Part shown: positions 36,213 to 46,281 of the stretch, in pieces | Layout: every line of letters starts with the position of its first letter | How positions within the stretch are numbered: the first letter of the stretch is position 1 | DNA from: Melioribacteraceae bacterium | Lineage (GTDB): Bacteria; Bacteroidota; Ignavibacteria; Ignavibacteriales; Melioribacteraceae | NCBI GenBank assembly: GCA_027030245.1 | Contig: JALVFE010000016.1 | Span: forward strand, 310,001-374,000 | Reading direction: 5' to 3' | Length of the DNA: 64,000 nucleotides | Notes under the pieces: generated by a model | The model's database searches: none | The model's input: the letters and a program-made list of their open reading frames with translations, nothing else | Told to the model about the DNA's origin: nothing | Translations under genes and position numbers: made by a program

Positions 36213-37412
36213 ATGAATAACTTAATCAACGAACAAGATTTAAGAACATGGGCATCTTATTTGCTCGATTATTCGCTTGGCGGCGTTCAACCTGATGATG
36301 TAATAATGATAAAGGGAGAAAATATTTGTTGGCCTTTAATTTCCGTTCTTCAAGACAAAATATTTGAAGCAGGCGGTATTGCCGACGTTAATATTGTTGC
36401 ACCCGACAATGACCGCGGAAAAGTCTGGGGAGCTTCGATGGCGAAATACGGTTCGATCGAACAAATTAATAAAGTGCCGGGATGGCATAAACAAAGATAC
36501 GAAGCAATGACAAAGTACATTGAAATACTCGGTGCGGAAAACCCTAAATTGTTTACCGGCGTTAAAGAAGATTTAGCACAAGAAATAATGAAAGTTGATG
36601 AACCCATTAAAAACATTAGGCTTGCCAAACCTTGGGTGCTTACTCTCTTCCCAACTCAAGGATTTGCCGACTTGGAAGGAATGACTTTGGAAGAATACAC
36701 CCGCGTGATAGTAAACGCATCTACGGTTGATCCGCGATATTTGGAGGAAGTTGAAGAAGATATTTACCGCTTGATGGATAAAAGCGAAACTATAAAAATT
36801 CAAACCGAACATCCAAAAACCGGAAAACTTTTGGAATTAAAGATGAACATTGGCAACAAAAACATTATTAAATGTACGGGCAAAAGAAATTTTCCGGACG
36901 GTGAAGTGTTTACAAGTCCCAACGCTAATACCGTTGAAGGAGAAATTTTCGTTGATCTTCCCGTATATCAAGGCGGCGGAGACATTCAAGGAATATACCT
37001 GAAATTTGAAAATGGAATGATTACTGAATACAGTGCAGAACAAGGCGGTGATATTTTACAAAAAATCATTGAAACCGATCGAGGTTCACACCGCTTAGGT
37101 GAAGTAGCTTTAGGAATGAATAACGGAATCGAAAAAGTATTAAAACATCCTCTGTTTGTTGAAAAGGTCGGTGGTACATTACACATTGCAATCGGCGCCA
37201 GTTATCCCGAATGTTTCGTTGGCGACGAAGTTACGGGCGAGAAACGCTCAAGCAGAATAAACGAATTATTCGAAGAAGGAATTCTGAATAAATCCGCTCA
37301 ACATGTTGATATAGTAACTGATTTCAGACCGGGCGGAAGCGGCAGAGCCGTTTACCTCGATGACGTAAAACTTGAAATTGAAAACAACATTTGGGTTGTA
37401 CCGAAAACATAA
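36213..37412 (+). CDS. M29-family (thermophilic-type) metallo-aminopeptidase
   Basis: The 399-residue cytosolic enzyme removes N-terminal residues from peptides using two metal ions. Family ligands are visible: Glu in FPDGEVFTSP, Glu in LGEVALG, His in TLHIAIGASYPE and the His-Asp pair in QHVDIVTDFR. The length matches the family. The downstream arginine deiminase gene starts 36 bases later. The order peptidase, then arginine deiminase, suggests use of peptides as carbon, nitrogen or energy source. Confidence 0.9.
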   Translation: MNNLINEQDLRTWASYLLDYSLGGVQPDDVIMIKGENICWPLISVLQDKIFEAGGIADVNIVAPDNDRGKVWGASMAKYGSIEQINKVPGWHKQRYEAMTKYIEILGAENPKLFTGVKEDLAQEIMKVDEPIKNIRLAKPWVLTLFPTQGFADLEGMTLEEYTRVIVNASTVDPRYLEEVEEDIYRLMDKSETIKIQTEHPKTGKLLELKMNIGNKNIIKCTGKRNFPDGEVFTSPNANTVEGEIFVDLPVYQGGGDIQGIYLKFENGMITEYSAEQGGDILQKIIETDRGSHRLGEVALGMNNGIEKVLKHPLFVEKVGGTLHIAIGASYPECFVGDEVTGEKRSSRINELFEEGILNKSAQHVDIVTDFRPGGSGRAVYLDDVKLEIENNIWVVPKT

Positions 37413-37448
37413 ATTATTTAACTTTTTTTTATTATTATTTTTGATTCT

Positions 37449-38693
37449 ATGAAAGTTAACATCACATCCGAAATCGGAAAATTAAACGCTGTCATTATTC
37501 ATACGCCGGGGAAAGAAGTGGAAAATATGACTCCGGAAAGCGCGGAACGGGCTTTATACAGTGACATTCTTAATCTTTCCGTTGCGTTAAAAGAATACAA
37601 CGAATTTAAAAACGTACTTCAACAAACCACGGAAGTTTTAGAAGTTAAAGATTTGTTAAATTTCGTCTTGCAAATTGGAGATGCGAAATCGTATTTACTA
37701 CAACACGTTTGTAAATATGAAAAAACGGAAGATATTAAAAATGTGTTGGGTGATCTTCCAACGGAAGAATTAACGAGACAATTAATAGAAGGCGTACCGT
37801 TACTAAAAAATAACTTTACTGCTTTTCTTAGTCGGGAGCGATACTCCCTTCAACCCTTGCACAATTTGTTTTTTACCCGGGATAGTTCAATCGGTTTATA
37901 CGACAATATACTTATCGGTAAATTGGCAAACCGAGTACGTGAACGGGAAGCAATGATTATGGATACAATTTTCAAGTTTCACCCAAAATTTAAAAACAAA
38001 TCTATTAATCCTTTTTACGATCCGAAAACCGAGAAGATAACTATAGAAGGCGGAGACATCATTGTTGCAAGGGAAGATATAATACTAATCGGTATTGGAA
38101 ACAGAACTACAACGTACGGTGTAGATTACATAATCAATCATTTTAAAAAGTTAGGAGAAAGAAAAAATATAATTGTTCAGGAACTACCCAACACTCTTGA
38201 ATCTTTCATACATCTCGATATGGTTTTTACATTTTTGGATAATGATAAATGTATGGTTTACGCTCCCGTAATTTTCAAGCATTATCATTTGCGAACGGTG
38301 CATATTGTTGTTGATAACGGTGAAGTAAAATCCATTAACGAAGTTCCGAACATTCTGGAAATATTAAAGACTCTTGGAATTGATTTAAAACCTATCCATT
38401 GCGGCGGGAATTCGGACGAATGGACACAAGAACGCGAGCAATGGCACAGTGGAGCAAACTTTTTCGCTATTGCACCGGGTAAAATTTTAGGATATGCACG
38501 GAACGTTTACACAATAGAAGAGCTTAACAAAAACGGATTCGAAATTATCAAAGCAACAGAATTCGATGCGTCAAAGATTAATCTTTTTGACGATAAGAAC
38601 ATCGTAATAACAATCGATGGGGACGAATTGGCAAGGGGCGGCGGCGGTTGCCGTTGCATGACAATGCCATTAAACAGGGAACCGGCATTTTAA
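37449..38693 (+). CDS. arcA: Arginine deiminase
   Basis: The 414-residue enzyme hydrolyses arginine to citrulline and ammonia. Conserved blocks are FTRDSSIGLYDNILIGKL, EGGDI, HLDMVFTFLD and HCGGNSDEWTQEREQWHSG. The C-terminal catalytic cysteine is Cys403 in GGGCRCMTMPL. The length is typical. The usual partners (arcB carbamoyltransferase, arcC kinase, arcD antiporter) are not adjacent, so citrulline fate is not shown here. A cation/proton antiporter follows 17 bases later, which may link to acid or ammonia stress. Confidence 0.95.
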   Translation: MKVNITSEIGKLNAVIIHTPGKEVENMTPESAERALYSDILNLSVALKEYNEFKNVLQQTTEVLEVKDLLNFVLQIGDAKSYLLQHVCKYEKTEDIKNVLGDLPTEELTRQLIEGVPLLKNNFTAFLSRERYSLQPLHNLFFTRDSSIGLYDNILIGKLANRVREREAMIMDTIFKFHPKFKNKSINPFYDPKTEKITIEGGDIIVAREDIILIGIGNRTTTYGVDYIINHFKKLGERKNIIVQELPNTLESFIHLDMVFTFLDNDKCMVYAPVIFKHYHLRTVHIVVDNGEVKSINEVPNILEILKTLGIDLKPIHCGGNSDEWTQEREQWHSGANFFAIAPGKILGYARNVYTIEELNKNGFEIIKATEFDASKINLFDDKNIVITIDGDELARGGGGCRCMTMPLNREPAF

Positions 38694-38709
38694 CGATCGA
38701 TTATAAACC

Positions 38710-40512
38710 ATGACAGAACAAATTTTAATCAGCTTTGCAATAATAATCGTTGCGGGAACGTTTGCACAATGGCTTTCGTGGAAATTTAATTTACCTTCCA
38801 TTCTTTTATTAATGATTATCGGAATTTTTATCGGACCTGTTTCAGGATACATTAATCCGGATCAGTTTTTCGGCGACATTCTCTTCCCTTTCGTTTCCAT
38901 TTCCGTTGCGATCATTTTATTCGAGGGTGGTTTAAGTCTCCATTTTAATGAGTTCAAACAAATATCGTCAATAGTAAGAAACCTTATAACAATCGGTAAC
39001 GTCGTAACTTGGGGCTTGACAACATTAATCTCTTTTTATGTTTTGAAACTCCCGCTAGGACTTGCGCTATTGATTTCCGCTATTCTTGTTGTTACTGGTC
39101 CCACGGTAATTATTCCTATGTTGCGCCAAATAAAACCTAAAGGAAAAGTCAATTCCATATTAAAATGGGAGGGAATAGTAAACGATCCAATCGGTGCAAT
39201 CCTTGCGGTACTGGTTTTTGAAATTCTTATTTCTTCCGGGCCTAAAGAAGCAACTGCCGTTGTAATTCTAACAATTATTAAAAGTTTGCTGATTGGTTTG
39301 GTTTTAGGTTCGTTGATAAGCATAGTGATTGTTTACCTTCTGAAACGGGAGCTCGTTCCTGATTATTTACAAAGTCCGTTTATGCTTGCGATGGTAATCG
39401 GCGCTTTTGCGTTGTCAAATACGCTACAAAGCGAAAGCGGTTTATTAACCGTAACCATCATGGGAATGATACTTGCAAATCAAAAATACGTTATTATCAA
39501 CCATATCATTGAATTCAAAGAAAACCTAAGGGTATTGTTGATTTCCTTTTTGTTTATAGTTTTGTCAGCCCGGCTTCAACTTAGCGATTTACAGCAACTG
39601 GATTGGAGCAGTTTTGTTTTCACAGGCTTACTTATTTTGTTGGTGCGACCCGCTAGTATTTTTGTTTCTACTATCAGGTCAGGTTTATCTTTAAAAGAAA
39701 AATTGTTTTTATCCGGAATGGCTCCGCGCGGGATAGTGGCCGCCGCCATCACTTCCCTTTTCGCACTCGAGTTAACGGAAAATCATATTACAGGAGCGGA
39801 ATCGCTTGTACCTGTAATGTTTTTGGTAATTATCGTTACTATTACCGTTTACGGTTTAACAGCATCAACATTGGCTAAAAAGCTCGATCTATCCGAAGCC
39901 AACCCGCAAGGTTGTTTAATTGTTGGCGCTCATCAATTAGGCAGATCGTTAGCTAAAGCATTGAACGATGAACATTTCAAAACTTTGCTGGTCGATACAA
40001 ACAGATCGAATGTTATGCAAGCGAAAATGGAAGGATTAAGTGCCGTAGTAGGCAACATTCTTTCCGAATCGATTATCGAAGAAATCGATTTAGACGGTAT
40101 CGGCAAGTTAATAGCATTAACTACAAACAACGAAGTGAATTCGCTTGCCGCCTTGCAGTTTGCGCGTATTTTCGGCTCGTCAAATGTTTTTCAAATCGGA
40201 ATGGACAGAAACAAAGACGGAAAACTGGACGAAGTTTCACGGGAATTACGCGGTAAAATTTTATTCAGTGATTCGGCATTGATGTGTACATTGGAAGAAT
40301 TGATAGTTGATGATTCGGTCATCAGCTCAACTAAAATTACCGAAGAATTTAGCTTCGATAAAATGAAAGAAAAATACGGCGAACAAAATATTATTCCGTT
40401 ATTTTTAATTACTCCCGATCACGAGCTGGTGGTTTATTCGGTCGACAACAAACCGGAACCAAAACCCGGCGATATTTTGATGAGCATCGTCACCAAAAAA
40501 CATAAAGATTAA
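38710..40512 (+). CDS. CPA1-type Na+(K+)/H+ antiporter with TrkA-N domain
   Basis: This 600-residue inner-membrane protein has about 12-13 transmembrane helices (residues 1-385). The antiporter core includes AIILFEGGLSL, VTGPTVIIPML and WEGIVNDPIGA, with the ND pair in the transport site. Residues about 395-520 form a TrkA-N nucleotide-binding domain (GCLIVGAHQLGRSLAKAL). A further C-terminal regulatory part follows. It exchanges monovalent cations for protons under nucleotide control. It closely follows arcA and probably shares its transcript. Confidence 0.9.
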   Translation: MTEQILISFAIIIVAGTFAQWLSWKFNLPSILLLMIIGIFIGPVSGYINPDQFFGDILFPFVSISVAIILFEGGLSLHFNEFKQISSIVRNLITIGNVVTWGLTTLISFYVLKLPLGLALLISAILVVTGPTVIIPMLRQIKPKGKVNSILKWEGIVNDPIGAILAVLVFEILISSGPKEATAVVILTIIKSLLIGLVLGSLISIVIVYLLKRELVPDYLQSPFMLAMVIGAFALSNTLQSESGLLTVTIMGMILANQKYVIINHIIEFKENLRVLLISFLFIVLSARLQLSDLQQLDWSSFVFTGLLILLVRPASIFVSTIRSGLSLKEKLFLSGMAPRGIVAAAITSLFALELTENHITGAESLVPVMFLVIIVTITVYGLTASTLAKKLDLSEANPQGCLIVGAHQLGRSLAKALNDEHFKTLLVDTNRSNVMQAKMEGLSAVVGNILSESIIEEIDLDGIGKLIALTTNNEVNSLAALQFARIFGSSNVFQIGMDRNKDGKLDEVSRELRGKILFSDSALMCTLEELIVDDSVISSTKITEEFSFDKMKEKYGEQNIIPLFLITPDHELVVYSVDNKPEPKPGDILMSIVTKKHKD

Positions 40513-40525
40513 AAGTGAGGTAGCC

Positions 40526-41509
40526 ATGAAAAAAATATATTCCCTGTTGATTTTATTTTTAATTCTTGTTCAGCTAAACGCCCAAACCCCAAACAAAGAA
40601 AACACATTGGTTCATACATACTCAATTGTTGCGCGAGATACTGTTACCGGAGAAATGGGCGTGGCTGTTCAGTCTCATTGGTTTTCGGTCGGTTCGCTTG
40701 TTGCATGGGGCGAAGCCGGAGTTGGAGTTGTTGCCACCCAATCGTTTATCAACCCTTCGTTCGGTCCTCGCGGACTCGCATTGTTAAAACAAGGACTTTC
40801 ACCGGAACAGGCAATCAAATATTTGATTGAATCCGACGAAGGCAGAGACGTAAGACAACTTGCAATACTCGATTTCAAGGGAAGAGTGGCGGCATACACC
40901 GGGAAAAATTGTATACCCGAAGCAGGACACATTGTGGGGAATAACTTTTCCGTTCAAGCAAACTTGATGTTGAAAAATACAGTTTGGCAAGCAATGGCAA
41001 AAGCTTTCGAAAATACTAAGGCGCCTTTAGCCGAAAGAATGATTGCCGCTTTGGAAGCCGCGCAAAATGAGGGTGGTGATATTAGAGGCAAGCAATCCGC
41101 CGCGATCTTGGTCGTAAGCGGGAAATCTACCGGGAAAGTTTGGGCGGACCGCTTAATCGACTTACGCGTTGAAGATAATCCCGAACCCGTCAAAGAATTA
41201 AAAAGATTATTAAAAATCCACCGGGCATACGAACACATGAATAACGGCGACCACGCAGTGGAAACCGGAAATATGGAATTAGCCATGAAAGAATATTCCG
41301 CCGCCGAAAATATGTTTCCGCAAAACGAAGAAATGAAATTTTGGCATGCCGTAACTTTGGTTAATATAAACAAAACCGATGAAGCTTTACCGTTATTTAA
41401 GAAAGTATTTTCGAAAAACAAAGATTGGAAAACTTTACTTCCACGTTTAACGAAAGTCGGTTTGCTGAATGCCGATAAAGAAACGATTGATAAAATATTA
41501 TCTCAATGA
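40526..41509 (+). CDS. DUF1028-family protein with TPR tail
   Basis: This 327-residue protein has a signal peptide (to about 20). Residues about 25-225 match DUF1028: HTYSIVARDTVTGEMGVAVQSHWFSVG and VGVVATQSFINPSFGPRGL. The fold is related to Ntn hydrolases, but no activity is established. Residues about 230-315 have TPR-like helices. GAGGT precedes the start. The stop overlaps the methyltransferase start (ATGA), starting a three-gene overlapped operon. A periplasmic location is likely. Confidence 0.88.
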   Translation: MKKIYSLLILFLILVQLNAQTPNKENTLVHTYSIVARDTVTGEMGVAVQSHWFSVGSLVAWGEAGVGVVATQSFINPSFGPRGLALLKQGLSPEQAIKYLIESDEGRDVRQLAILDFKGRVAAYTGKNCIPEAGHIVGNNFSVQANLMLKNTVWQAMAKAFENTKAPLAERMIAALEAAQNEGGDIRGKQSAAILVVSGKSTGKVWADRLIDLRVEDNPEPVKELKRLLKIHRAYEHMNNGDHAVETGNMELAMKEYSAAENMFPQNEEMKFWHAVTLVNINKTDEALPLFKKVFSKNKDWKTLLPRLTKVGLLNADKETIDKILSQ

Positions 41510-42687
41510 ACAAGAACTTTTATAAAAGTAAAAAGTTTGTAGCAAAAACTTTATACGGACTTGAAAACATTCTTGCCCGGGAATTGGAAAAATTAGGCGC
41601 GGAAAAAATTAATATTCTCAACCGTGCGGTCGAGTTCGAAGGCACTAAAGATTTAATGTACCGGGCAAATATTAGCTTAAGAACAGCTCTGAGGATATTA
41701 GTTCCAGTAACAAATTTTAAGTTTCAAAACACGAAAGAATTTTACACCCGCGCAAAAAAAATAGACTGGCTTGATTACATTAAACCTAATCAAACATTTG
41801 CAATTGATTCCGTGGTCAACTCCAAATTGTTCAAGCATAACAAATATCCCGCGCTTAAATTAAAAGATGCAATAGTCGACAAAATAAGAGACATAACCGC
41901 GAAACGCCCCGATGTAAATACTGAAAATCCGGATATCAAAATTCATCTTCATATTCAAAATAATTTTGCCAAAATTTATTTGGACAGCTCAGGCGAATCG
42001 CTTCACATGCGCGGTTACAGATTGGAAGGCGCCGCCGCACCGTTAAACGAAGCTCTTGCCGCCGGTATGATTCTGTTGACCGGCTGGAAAGGCGATACAG
42101 ATTTTATTGATCCTATGTGCGGTTCGGGCACGCTTGTTGCCGAAGCCGCAATGATTGCGAAAAACTTACCGCCTAATTTGTACAGAAACCATTTTGGCTT
42201 TATGAAATGGGATGATTTCGATAAGGAACTGTTTACAAAAATCAAAAAAGAATTGTCCGGCAAAGTCCGTAACCCTGGTATTACAATTTACGGAAGCGAT
42301 GTTTCAGCAAAAGCAATTGAGGTTGCACGGAAAAATATTGCCCGTGCAAAACTTGAAAACGATGTAATTTTGGAAGTGAAAGATTTCACGGAAGTAAATA
42401 AAACCGGGGAACGTGGAATTATTGTAACCAATCCACCGTACGGCACCCGTATCAAAAATAAGAATCTTATTCAATTGTATAAATCGTTCGGCGATATCCT
42501 GAAAAAGAAATTCGACGGATACGAAGCATGGATTCTTAGCGGTGATAAAACCGCGATTAAAAATATCGGGTTGAGAACTTCAAAAAAATTAACTCTTTAT
42601 AACGGACCAATTGAATGTAAATTTCATAAGTTTGAACTTTACAAAGGTTCGCGAAAAACCAAAAATAAAATTGAATCTCTGTCATGA
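41506..42687 (+). CDS. THUMP-domain RNA methyltransferase (RlmL N-terminal-like)
   Basis: The 393-residue protein has an N-terminal ferredoxin-like and THUMP domain (about 1-165) and a C-terminal SAM methyltransferase. Motifs are DPMCGSGTLVAEAAMIAKN, YGSDVSAKAIEVARKN and the catalytic NPPY in IVTNPPYGTRI. The family methylates guanine N2 in 23S rRNA or tRNA. It overlaps DUF1028 upstream and recD2 downstream by 4 bases each, so expression is coupled. Confidence 0.9.
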   Translation: MNKNFYKSKKFVAKTLYGLENILARELEKLGAEKINILNRAVEFEGTKDLMYRANISLRTALRILVPVTNFKFQNTKEFYTRAKKIDWLDYIKPNQTFAIDSVVNSKLFKHNKYPALKLKDAIVDKIRDITAKRPDVNTENPDIKIHLHIQNNFAKIYLDSSGESLHMRGYRLEGAAAPLNEALAAGMILLTGWKGDTDFIDPMCGSGTLVAEAAMIAKNLPPNLYRNHFGFMKWDDFDKELFTKIKKELSGKVRNPGITIYGSDVSAKAIEVARKNIARAKLENDVILEVKDFTEVNKTGERGIIVTNPPYGTRIKNKNLIQLYKSFGDILKKKFDGYEAWILSGDKTAIKNIGLRTSKKLTLYNGPIECKFHKFELYKGSRKTKNKIESLS

Positions 42688-44864
42688 CCGAAGAATTACA
42701 AGGCTCGATAACCAAAATAATTTTTCGTAACAACGAAAATCACTACACGATTGCATCGGTGAAAACCAAAGATAAAGGACAGATGACCGTTGTCGGCTAC
42801 TTTTACAACATTAACGAAGGAGATAATCTTAAGTTTACCGGAAGTTTTTACGAACATCCAAAATACGGCAATCAGTTTAAAGTTGATAATTATGAAGTGA
42901 TAATGCCGGAAACGGAAAACGAAATAGAAAAATATCTCGAATCAACACTCTTAAACGGAATAGGTCCGCAGCTTGCAAAAGCTATTGTTGATAGATTCGG
43001 TCAAGATACTTTTAATGTTCTCGACAACAGAATAGAAGAGTTGAAACAAATCAAAGGCATCGGTAAAAAGAGGTTCGAATCGATTAAAAAAGCCTGGAAC
43101 GAAATTAAAGACTCCCGGGAAACAATTTTTTACTTACAAAAACTCGGGCTGACCGTAAACACTGCACTTAAAATTTATCAAAGGTTCGGCAAAGAAACCG
43201 TTGATATAATTCAACAAAATCCTTATTTGGTCGCAAAAGAAATAGACGGCATAGGATTTTTAACTGCTGATAAAATCGCTTATAAAATCGGCATATCGGA
43301 AGATTCGCAAGTTAGAATTGAAGCGGCGGTATTATATAAACTTTATCTTCTCTCAAATGAGGGGCATTCGTTTTTCCCAAAATCAGATTTGGTAAAAGAA
43401 GTATCCGGCATGTTAAGATTAAATCCGGAATTAATTTCCGATGCGTTATATTCACTTGAACAAAACGGTGAAATCCACATAGAACGCGATTTTAATTTGA
43501 ACAATTCTGAATCCGAAGAGTATGTTTATTTATATTCACTTTATTTAACGGAAACGGAAATTGCAAACAAACTATTGGGAATTAAGAACTCCCCGTTGTT
43601 TTTACCAGACGGACAATCGAATAACGTTTTGCTCGATGAAATATTTTCATCCCAACAATACGAATTAACCGAAGAGCAAAAAGATGCGCTTCGTTCAGCA
43701 ACAGAAAACAAAATTCTAATAATTACAGGCGGGCCCGGAACAGGCAAAACCTTTATTGTTAAAACTCTAATCGATTATTACAATTCGAACGGTTTCAAAA
43801 CAGCGCTTTGCGCACCGACCGGACGAGCGGCTAAACGTTTAAGTGAAAGTACCGGACAAGAAGCAAAAACGATTCACCGTTTGCTCGAGTACAATCCTTT
43901 GGAAATGAGATTTGCCGTTAACAGCGAAAACCCGTTGGATACAGACGTCGTAATTGTAGACGAAGCTTCTATGATTGATCAATCTTTGTTTTTTAATCTT
44001 CTGGACGGCATGCCGGAACACGCCGGTTTGATTTTAGTAGGCGATGTCGATCAAATTCCGCCTATCGGTCCCGGTAACATTTTACGCGATATAATTGATT
44101 CGGGAATTTTCAAAACAATCCAACTTACTAAAATTCACCGTCAGGAAATCGGCAGCGGAATAATACTTAATGCTCATAGAATTAACAATGGCAAATTTCC
44201 GGTGGTTGAAAACACAAACGGCGATTTTTCCCTTTTTATAAATTCATCCGAAACGGAAGTGGTAAACAAAATAATAGAATTATGCAGCAAAACATTGCCC
44301 AAAGAATTCGGTTATAATCCGTTTACCGATATCCAGGTTATTTCGCCGATGTATAAGGGTAATACCGGAATCGATAATTTAAATTTGAAACTTCAAAACA
44401 TACTTAATCCCGATGCGCAAACCGTTGAGCTTCTTGGCAAAAAATTTAAAGTGGGCGACAAGGTAATGCAAACAAAAAACAATTACGAAAAAGATGTTTT
44501 TAACGGCGATATCGGAATGATTTATAATTACGACCGTATAGAGCAAACGGTAATAATAAACTTTGACGGAAGACTGGTTGAATACACTTCCGGAGAACTG
44601 GATGAAATCTCATTAGCTTACGCAATCTCGATTCATAAATCGCAAGGCAGCGAATATCCGGTAGTGATTGTTCCCATACTAAAATCCCATTCGAGAATGC
44701 TTCAGAGAAACTTACTTTATACTGCTGTTACAAGGGGAAAAGAGCGCGTCTATCTTCTCGGAGATAAATTCGCAATTGAAAAAGCAATAAGAACCAATCG
44801 CGCAATTAAACGCAATACTTTACTGAAAGAAAGGCTGCAAAGACTGGAAGCAATAAGTAATTAA
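42684..44864 (+). CDS. recD2: RecD2-like SF1 DNA helicase
   Basis: The 726-residue protein resembles RecD2, a stand-alone 5'-3' helicase outside RecBCD. The N-terminal half has helix-hairpin-helix motifs (LNGIGPQLAKAI; IKGIGKKRFESI). The motor has Walker A GGPGTGKTF (near residue 350), Walker B VIVDEASMID and the C-terminal AYAISIHKSQGSEY and YTAVTRGKERV. No recB or recC is in the window. Its stop overlaps the end of the convergent PsiE-like gene by 4 bases. Confidence 0.93.
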   Translation: MTEELQGSITKIIFRNNENHYTIASVKTKDKGQMTVVGYFYNINEGDNLKFTGSFYEHPKYGNQFKVDNYEVIMPETENEIEKYLESTLLNGIGPQLAKAIVDRFGQDTFNVLDNRIEELKQIKGIGKKRFESIKKAWNEIKDSRETIFYLQKLGLTVNTALKIYQRFGKETVDIIQQNPYLVAKEIDGIGFLTADKIAYKIGISEDSQVRIEAAVLYKLYLLSNEGHSFFPKSDLVKEVSGMLRLNPELISDALYSLEQNGEIHIERDFNLNNSESEEYVYLYSLYLTETEIANKLLGIKNSPLFLPDGQSNNVLLDEIFSSQQYELTEEQKDALRSATENKILIITGGPGTGKTFIVKTLIDYYNSNGFKTALCAPTGRAAKRLSESTGQEAKTIHRLLEYNPLEMRFAVNSENPLDTDVVIVDEASMIDQSLFFNLLDGMPEHAGLILVGDVDQIPPIGPGNILRDIIDSGIFKTIQLTKIHRQEIGSGIILNAHRINNGKFPVVENTNGDFSLFINSSETEVVNKIIELCSKTLPKEFGYNPFTDIQVISPMYKGNTGIDNLNLKLQNILNPDAQTVELLGKKFKVGDKVMQTKNNYEKDVFNGDIGMIYNYDRIEQTVIINFDGRLVEYTSGELDEISLAYAISIHKSQGSEYPVVIVPILKSHSRMLQRNLLYTAVTRGKERVYLLGDKFAIEKAIRTNRAIKRNTLLKERLQRLEAISN

Positions 44865-45331
44865 GCTCCGTTTTGTTTTGAGGGTTGCAATGTTTTAAAC
44901 TTTCGGATAATGTAAAGAGCCACAACCAGCACAAAAACAATTCCCGTATTCAAAATTAATTCAATCACATAATGCTGAAAAGCTTGTTCAGCCATTACGG
45001 CTTGAGATTCGGAAATAGACATTTGTGCTCCGATCGTTAAAAGTTTTCTTAAACTTGAAATAATACCGATTACAATAAACGGTTCAAGTGGAATAGTATG
45101 CTCTTTTAAAAAAGTGATAATAGTATAAACCAACTCGAGCAAAATCATAATCATTAAAAGCTCGTGAATGAACATTATCAATGCATAGGAAAAATCATCT
45201 CTGAAGTGCATTATGAAGTGAATACCGGCTACTACCAGTACTATTCCGGCTACGGCAAAAATAATGACGGCTACTGTTATTTGGATGATGTCGTCAAATT
45301 TTTCTAATATTTGAATCGACTGTTTCATCAT
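44861..45331 (-). CDS. PsiE-family membrane protein
   Basis: This 156-residue protein has four predicted membrane helices. The block FIHELLMIMILLELVYTI, then LEPFIVIGIISSLRKLL, fits the phosphate-starvation-inducible PsiE family (PF06146). Function is poorly known; some members respond to phosphate limitation. No pho box was recognised. It is downstream of the CDP-alcohol phosphatidyltransferase gene on the same strand (63-base gap) and convergent with recD2. Confidence 0.75.
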   Translation of the reverse strand: MMKQSIQILEKFDDIIQITVAVIIFAVAGIVLVVAGIHFIMHFRDDFSYALIMFIHELLMIMILLELVYTIITFLKEHTIPLEPFIVIGIISSLRKLLTIGAQMSISESQAVMAEQAFQHYVIELILNTGIVFVLVVALYIIRKFKTLQPSKQNGA

Positions 45332-45394
45332 TTTTAAATGTATAAGAAAAATCTTTAATTTTCAAAAATATTTTATGCTCTAAAAATTTCCGGA

Positions 45395-46171
45395 TTATTT
45401 GATAAACAGCCTTCGGATTATTATCAAAAGGATTGAGTAAATTGAAAACCCGTAAATAAAAATATCTAAAGTATAAATATGCGAATTGAACGATACAAGA
45501 ACCGCAATAACAAGAAGTTGAAATCCCAAACCGACAAACGATACCATGGTTAAAAACCAATTGGGCAACTCTTTCCCCGCTAATGCCATGCTGTCGGATT
45601 TATAAATCAAGTAATCCTGCCAACCGTAAATAAGCAAATATATTTTGTGAAGTGCTTTCAATAATTTAACGTTATCCATCGGATAAGGAGCGGGAAGTTT
45701 GAACTCCAGTATTCTGCTTGTTTGATCGCCTTTAGCTTGGTAACGTTTTACCAGATAATAATAATTGTAAACGCTTCCTTGCAACTCAAATAAAACCACT
45801 GCCAACAGAATTTTGCTTAGTTCGATATTATAAAAACTTCCGATAGCCCAAAACAAAAAGAAGTTTACGATAAAATCACAAATCGAATCGTAATATCTTC
45901 CGACAAGGGAAGGTGTTTTACGCCGGCGTGCAATCTCGCCGTCGGCCGCATCCAACATGCTTTTAACTAAAATAAGGAGACCGGCAACCGGAAGAAATTT
46001 ATTGATGTAAATTAAATAGGAAGCGGCAAGACCAACAATCAGAAACAAAGTTGTAAGTGAGTAAGCTCCGATTTTCGTAGGCAATAAAAATTTAACAAGC
46101 CTGACCGCCAACGGTCTCGCATAATCCGAAACATCAACAAACTGTTTATTTTCTGGTAATTTGGTCGACAT
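45395..46171 (-). CDS. CDP-alcohol phosphatidyltransferase family enzyme
   Basis: The 258-residue membrane protein carries the complete family motif D-x2-DG-x2-AR-x8-G-x3-D-x3-D (DAADGEIARR...GRYYDSICD) near residues 88-110. Such enzymes join a CDP-activated lipid or CDP-polyol to an alcohol. About six membrane helices are expected. The final step and product are not readable from sequence. It is divergent from the glycosyltransferase gene, so both may serve envelope lipids or glycans. Confidence 0.9.
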   Translation of the reverse strand: MSTKLPENKQFVDVSDYARPLAVRLVKFLLPTKIGAYSLTTLFLIVGLAASYLIYINKFLPVAGLLILVKSMLDAADGEIARRRKTPSLVGRYYDSICDFIVNFFLFWAIGSFYNIELSKILLAVVLFELQGSVYNYYYLVKRYQAKGDQTSRILEFKLPAPYPMDNVKLLKALHKIYLLIYGWQDYLIYKSDSMALAGKELPNWFLTMVSFVGLGFQLLVIAVLVSFNSHIYTLDIFIYGFSIYSILLIIIRRLFIK

Positions 46172-46281
46172 AAATTTCTCTGAATAAGAAACTCGGTTTT
46201 CCCGAAAATGTAATCATTAATTGGAATAAAATAATATATTGTAAAACAAAATATTTTACTTTTCATGCAATATCAACAACA

